DNA of 64,000 nucleotides from Primulina eburnea (lineage: Eukaryota; Streptophyta; Magnoliopsida; Lamiales; Gesneriaceae): positions 248,001 through 312,000 of the forward strand of contig NW_027331510.1 of the NCBI RefSeq assembly GCF_022965805.1. The letters are read 5' to 3'. The position numbers were made by a program, and so were the translations under genes. Shown here in pieces: positions 58,850 through 64,000 of this stretch; position 1 is the stretch's first letter, and every line of letters begins with the position of its first letter. The notes under the pieces were generated by a model that worked only from the letters and a program-made list of their open reading frames with translations, searched no databases and had not been told where the DNA came from.

Positions 58850-59871
58850 AGGCGCGATGCTTCATTTGTTACTCGCCAATTCCGAGTGTTCCAGAGCGTT
58901 TTAGTCGTTTCTGATGGGTTTCTAGGTTTTTCCCGAGGTTCAGGCACTAGCGGGGAGCTACTGGTTTTGTAGCGGAGCTGTGCTCTAGTGAGAGCTAGCG
59001 GCATCAGTGGGCTGGCTACAGACGCAGGCTTGATTCTAGGGCTGATTATTAGGATCTTCTGGTTTGAGGTACGAAAGTACTATCCGAGATATCCTGGTCG
59101 AGTATACATTCTTATATGTGTTGCATGATTATTTGCTGCATTGATATATGTCATATGATGCATACTATTATGTCATGCTTATTACTGCATAGTGCATTTC
59201 ATCTCGAGCCGTATCTCTTTCGAGATAGCCTTTATTGTTGAGCTGTATCTCTTTCGAGATAAGCTATATCTTGTGGGGCCGCTCAGCCCTGTCTTGTGGA
59301 CGCATGGACACCGAAAGTACACAGTGGCCGACGGGTCCGGAGGGCTTCGGTGATCCGGGACATTTTAGGTCCACGTCTAATCTTGTAGTGGATGCAGTGA
59401 CCCAGAGGAGTACCGCGCGGCACTATCCACTTGGCGCCTCTAGACTGAGCATTTTGAGATCTTTTATGACTCCTGTTTCTTGACTACCCTGGTATCATAT
59501 TCATAGCATGTGCATTTCATATAGGCTTGTATACTCATGCTTTTGTACTGGGCGTTCTTATCGCTCACGTCCTCGGTTTTGTTTATCCTGGACACCCCAT
59601 TCCCACGGGGCAGGCCTCAGGTTGGATGGCTCAGGAGGAGGATGAGGAGGACGTGGAGTAGTCGGTAGATTTAGTTCTTCAATACTGTTCTATTTCGATA
59701 TGGTTGTATCACATATTTTCAGTTTAGTTTGAGTTGTTCTGGATTTCGATTGGGTTGTATAAATATCGTTTGTTGGCCTTTTCCGCAATTATCTCTGATT
59801 GTTATTAATTAAGTTAAGTGCATGCTTAGTTCTTGTTTAGTAGGTGATTCTAGAACGGGTCACTACATTTA

Positions 59872-59883
59872 TGGTATCAGAGC
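59872..59883 (+). other. Primer binding site, initiator tRNA-Met (H)
   Basis: TGGTATCAGAGC, four bases after the LTR. Confidence 0.93.
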
Positions 59884-59949
59884 ATGCTTATGATTTTGGG
59901 ATTTCCGTTGACCATTTCACCATATTTTTCCCCATTCTATCTTGTAGCG

Positions 59950-62900
59950 ATGGCTGACCACCTTGGTGATGAGAGTAGTCAGGGGAGTGTAGGTCGTTGG
60001 GGTGATCAGGACGATCGTAGGCGTCATCGTGAACATCGTCATCGTCGTGATGGGCCTAGGCGTTTTGAGATGCATCGTTTCATTCAGTTGGGGCCTAAGC
60101 CTTTAGTCGGTGGTGAGACTCCCGATGTTGCTGAGGATTGGATAGAGCGCATGGAGAGTTGTTTCCGTGCATTCTAGTGCACCGAAGAGCAGCAGATGGA
60201 GACCCTTAGTTTTCTTCTTGAGGGCCGTGCGCGTAAGTGGTGGCGATCGACTTCTGCGCCGATAGTCCAGTCTCATGGTAGGGTGACTTGGGCCGATTTC
60301 CGTGCAGCTTTCATGCAGTTATATTTTCCTCCAGCCCTTCGTCAGGCAAAGACGATTGAACTTCTGAATCTTAAGCAAGGGAGTATGTCTGTTGATGCAT
60401 ATCAGCAAAAGTTCTTCGAGTTGTTACCCTTTGCTCCTCATATTAGTGGCAGTCCTGAGGCTAAGTATGACCATTTCCTTCAGGGTCTTAACCAAGAGAT
60501 CTTTGATCGAGTCACTGTCTGTGATAATCCTACTTCTTATGATGGGTTAGTGAACCGGTGTCGCCAAGCAGAGATCAGTCTCCAGCGTGGTAGGTCTATT
60601 CTTTCTTCTAGACCTCCGAATACTTTGAGCCCTCGATCTCAGTCTTTCAAGAAGTCAGGTTCTTCTTCTTCTTCTGGATCTGGATCTCGATCTAGCGGTG
60701 TTTTTCGCTTTGGTAAGCAGAAGGGTTCTTGTGTGCATTGTGGGAAGAATCATCCATCTGAGCAGTGCCGATCAGTTGCAGGAACTTGTTTTCAGTGCGG
60801 AGAGATGGGCCACCTTAAGAAGAATTGTCCTCAGTTGCGAGGTGGGGCAGGATCTGGTTCCGGATCTCAGACGACTGTTCAGCAGAGGATGCAGGGTCAG
60901 GCAATGGGCAGTTCAAATCTTCGACCTCGTGCCCAAGGTCAGGTATTTGCGCTGAACCAGGATCAGGCTGCAGATGAGACATGGAGAGTCATAGCAGGTA
61001 CTTTTTGTTTATGCGGTATTCCTGCTTTTGTTCTTATTGATACCGGAGCATCACATTCATTCATTTCTGCACGATTTGTTAAGCGTCATAAGTTACCGTA
61101 TGTTTCTCTAGACGTCATTCTTTCCGTTTCTACTCCGATGGGTCATTCGGTGTTAGCTAAGCGTCTAGTGATGGGTTGTCCTTTAGATTTTGAGGGTAAC
61201 GAGTTGACTGCGAATCTTATGATCCTAGAGATGGAGGATTTTGATTGTATTCTGGGTATAGACATGTTGACTACCTACCGAGCTACTGTGGATTGTTACC
61301 AGAAGCTTGTTCAGTTTTGTACAACTGAGAGCTCTAGTTGGTTTTCTATGGTGAGGGAGCGCGACCTCCGATGCCAGTGGTATCTGCTCTGAAAGCCTGT
61401 CGTGCTTTAGAGTCGGGCGGAGAAGGCTACCTCATCTATGCGATTGATTCATCCACAAGTAGTGTTGATACAGATGATATTCCAGTGGTTTGTGAGTTTC
61501 CTGATGTTTTCCCAGATGAGATTCCTGGTTTTCCTCCGATTAGAGAGGTGGAGTTTGGCATCGAGTTAATGCCAGGGACTACACCGATTTCTCGTGCCCC
61601 CTATCGTCTGGCTCCATCAGAGATGAGGGAATTGAAGCAGCAATTACAGGATCTTCTTGATAAAGGTTATATTCGCCCGAGTGTTTCACCTTGGGGAGCT
61701 CCAGTCTTGTTTGTCAAGAAAAAAGATGGATCGGTGCGATTGTGTATTGATTATCGCCAGCTGAATCGTGTGACGATCAAAAACAAGTATCCATTACCTC
61801 GTATTGATGACTTGTTCGATCAGCTTCAGGGTACCTCTGTTTACTCCAAGATTGACTTGCGATCGGGTTATCATCAGATGAGAGTCAGAGATGATGATAT
61901 TTCCAAGACTGCATTTCGTACTCGATATGGGCATTACGAGTTTCTAGTTATGCCATTCGGATTGACGAATGCGCCAGCAGTGTTCATGGATCTGATGAAC
62001 CGAGTCTTTCAGGATTTTCTAGATCAGTTTGTTGTGGTTTTCATCGACGATATATTGATTTATTCTCACAGTGTAGAAGAGCATGCCCAGCACTTGAGGA
62101 TTTTGTTGCAGATTCTTCGCGAGAAGCAATTGTATGCTAAGCTGAGTAAGTGTGAGTTCTGGATTAATCGTGTAGTATTCCTTGGTCATGTGATTTCCAA
62201 GGAAGGAGTTTCTGTGGATCCTAGCAAGATTGAGGCAGTGCTGAATTGGTCACGTCCGACGACAGTGGCCGAGATCCGCAGTTTTCTAGGTCTGGCAGGG
62301 TATTATCGTCGTTTCATCGTGAATTTCTCTCAGGTAGCTAGACCATTGACGCAACTTACTCGGAAGGATGTTCCATTTGAGTGGTCATCTGAGTGCGAAG
62401 ATAGTTTCAGAGAGCTTCGTCGACTTCTGACTTCTGCACCTGTTTTGGCGTTACCGTCAGGATCTGATGGTTTCAGTGTTTACACCGATGCCTCCTTTCA
62501 AGGCTTAGGGTGTGTGTTGACGCAGAATGGTCATGTGATCGCTTATGCTTCTAGACAGTTAAAACCTCACGAGGAAAAGTATCCCATTCATGATCTAGAG
62601 TTGGCAGCTATTGTGTTTGCGCTGAAGATCTGGCGTCATTATTTGTACGGCGTTCAGTTTGAAATCTTTACTGATCATAAGAGTCTGAAGTATCTGTTCA
62701 CTCAGGCCGAGTTGAATATGAGACAACGTCGTTGGATGGATCTACTTAAGGATTATGACTGTGTGATCAAGTACCATCCAGGTTCTGCGAATCTCACAGC
62801 CGATGCTCTTAGTCGCAAGGTGAGAGCCTCTGCACTTCAGACCAATGCTATGTCTAGTGTTGTCCAGGATTGTTGTTCGTTGGGATTTAAATTCAAACAT

Positions 62901-64000
62901 CGGAAAGGTATGGAAAGCATTCGTGTTGCTACCATTTTATCTGAGCCAACTTTGTTCACTCGGATTCGAGATGCTCAGATGTCTGATCTCAAGACTCAGA
63001 GATTAGCTCGGTTGGTTGGTGGAGATAGCAATTTCCATTATCAGTCTAATGGTCTTTTGTGTTTGTCTAATCGGGTTGTAGTACCAGAGGATGATATTTT
63101 GAGGGAAGAGATCTTGTCTCAGGCTCATCGAAGCAAGTTGAGTGTTCATCCGGGAAGTAATAAGATGTATAAAGATTTGAGAACACGATTTTGGTGGAAA
63201 GGGATGAAGCGCAGCATTTATCAGTTTGTCTCCAAGTGTCTAGTTTGTCAGCAGGTTAAGGCAGAGCACCGTCGACCGGGAGGATTATTATTGAACTTAC
63301 CTATTCCTGAATGGAAGTGGGAGCATATCGCGATGGACTTCATTACTCACTTGCCATTGTCTTCGAGGAACAGTGATGCTATTTGGGTAGTGGTGGATCG
63401 ACTCACCAAGTCTGCTCATTTCCTGCCATATAACCGTGATTTCACTTTCGATCGTATGGCTCGATTGTATATTCAAGAGATTTTACGTTTGCATGGAGTG
63501 CCAGTCAGTATTGTTAGTGACAGAGATCCTCGTTTTACCTCACGATTTTGGGGTAGTTTCCAGTCAGCATTGGGTACTTCACTAAGTTTGAGTACGGCTT
63601 ATCATCCAGAGACCGACGGTCAGTCAGAAAGGACTATCCGTACACTTGAGGATATGTTGCGAGCTGGTGTTATGGATTTTGGAACCGCTTGGCAGGATCA
63701 TTTGCCTTTGATTGAGTTCGCGTACAACAACAGCTATCATCGTAGTATTGGTATGGCACCATTTGAGGCGTTGTATGGGCGACGTTGTCGTACTCCATTA
63801 TTCTGGAACGAAGTTGGGGAACGACATGTTGAGGGACCGGAGTTAGTCCAGCAGGCTATTGATAAGGTTGCAGTAATCAAACAGCGGATTAAGACTGCTC
63901 AGGATCGACAAGCGAGTTATGCGAACACCAAGCGCAGACCTCTTCATTTTGATGCAGGCGAGAAAGTGTTTCTCCGAGTTTCGCCTTTTCGCAGGATTTT
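59950..64000 (+). pseudogene. gag-pol: Chromovirus H Gag-Pol, two breaks, partial
   Basis: Start ATG at 59950 ([20 protein letters not shown]). Gag, knuckles ([27 protein letters not shown]) and protease ([11 protein letters not shown]) follow element C. Two breaks: TAG at 60175, where C has Gln, and a one-base loss near 61343 (a T run) just after ESSSWF. After it the frame is open to the window end: RT ([11 protein letters not shown]), RNase H ([12 protein letters not shown]), integrase zinc finger ([18 protein letters not shown]) and core ([31 protein letters not shown]). The chromodomain is outside. With only two lesions this copy is not very old but is disabled. Confidence 0.93.

Larger units (their letters stand above)
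58533..59867 (+). repeat. 5' LTR of chromovirus H
   Basis: TGTAGTATCCCGATGCC to GGGTCACTACA, 1335 bp. It has a palindrome array (58588-58833) and, 6 bp after it, the TATA box CTATAAATAG (58840-58849). Confidence 0.93.
58533..64000 (+). mobile_element. Chromovirus H, 5' part, relative of C
   Basis: LTR 58533-59867, initiator-Met primer site 59872-59883, gag-pol from 59950 to the window end. It is a plus-strand relative of C with clearly different LTR sequence but very similar protein. The five bases before it (GGACT, 58528-58532) are the expected left target duplication. The right half is outside the window. Confidence 0.94.

Noticed and set aside
58533..64000. H as the continuation of E
   Set aside because: H has its own LTR, primer site and a different Gag; E stops before integrase and H starts again from Gag.

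Overview
This window is nuclear DNA from a higher plant. It has GT-AG introns, sieve-element and RGLG gene remains, and LTR retrotransposons primed by plant initiator-Met and Asp tRNAs. It looks like a eudicot, perhaps an asterid (Lamiales-like); the clade is a weak inference from general look and not from a marker. Little of the host coding sequence is intact: I find three damaged host genes, and most of the rest is retrotransposon.

Left part (1-12852). An Athila-type Ty3 element on the minus strand runs off the left edge (1-3474). Its 5' LTR abuts a sieve element occlusion (SEO) gene on the plus strand (3475-6665), which has lost its 5' end and carries several stops and frame breaks. A copia-type solo LTR (7019-8332), a long TA microsatellite, remains of a coiled-coil gene on the minus strand (8727-9594), AT-rich spacer and a MITE-like inverted-repeat element (11977-12651) follow.

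Middle (12853-25065). A complete Sirevirus (element K, 12853-24001, TSD AAAAT) has gag, a broken pol and a long open env-like ORF. It lies 390 bp upstream of the start codon of an RGLG-type RING E3 ligase gene (24392-25065). That gene is cut in its third exon by a second Sirevirus.

Right part (25066-64000) is one nest of retrotransposons inside that RGLG exon. Sirevirus F (+) is entered by chromovirus E (+) at 28792. E is entered in its 5' LTR by copia element D (+, 29445-54102, TSD ATTTC). D is entered by chromovirus B (-, 32250-39963, TSD TGTAT) in its leader and by chromovirus C (-, 45606-53212, TSD GTATG) in its 3' LTR. E is also cut at 58061 by an LTR (G), which is in turn cut at 58533 by chromovirus H (+), running off the right edge. 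Nesting is four elements deep. LTR divergence estimated by eye falls in the order of insertion: D about 1.3 %, B about 0.4 %, C apparently none. B and C keep full-length gag-pol-chromodomain reading frames and are the best candidates for recently active elements; the other elements are broken.

The most unusual signal is that four unrelated element families each carry their own array of short GC-rich palindromic motifs in the LTR or leader. In the C/H family the array sits directly upstream of the TATA box, has ten units in both relatives, and has changed in sequence while keeping its palindromic form.
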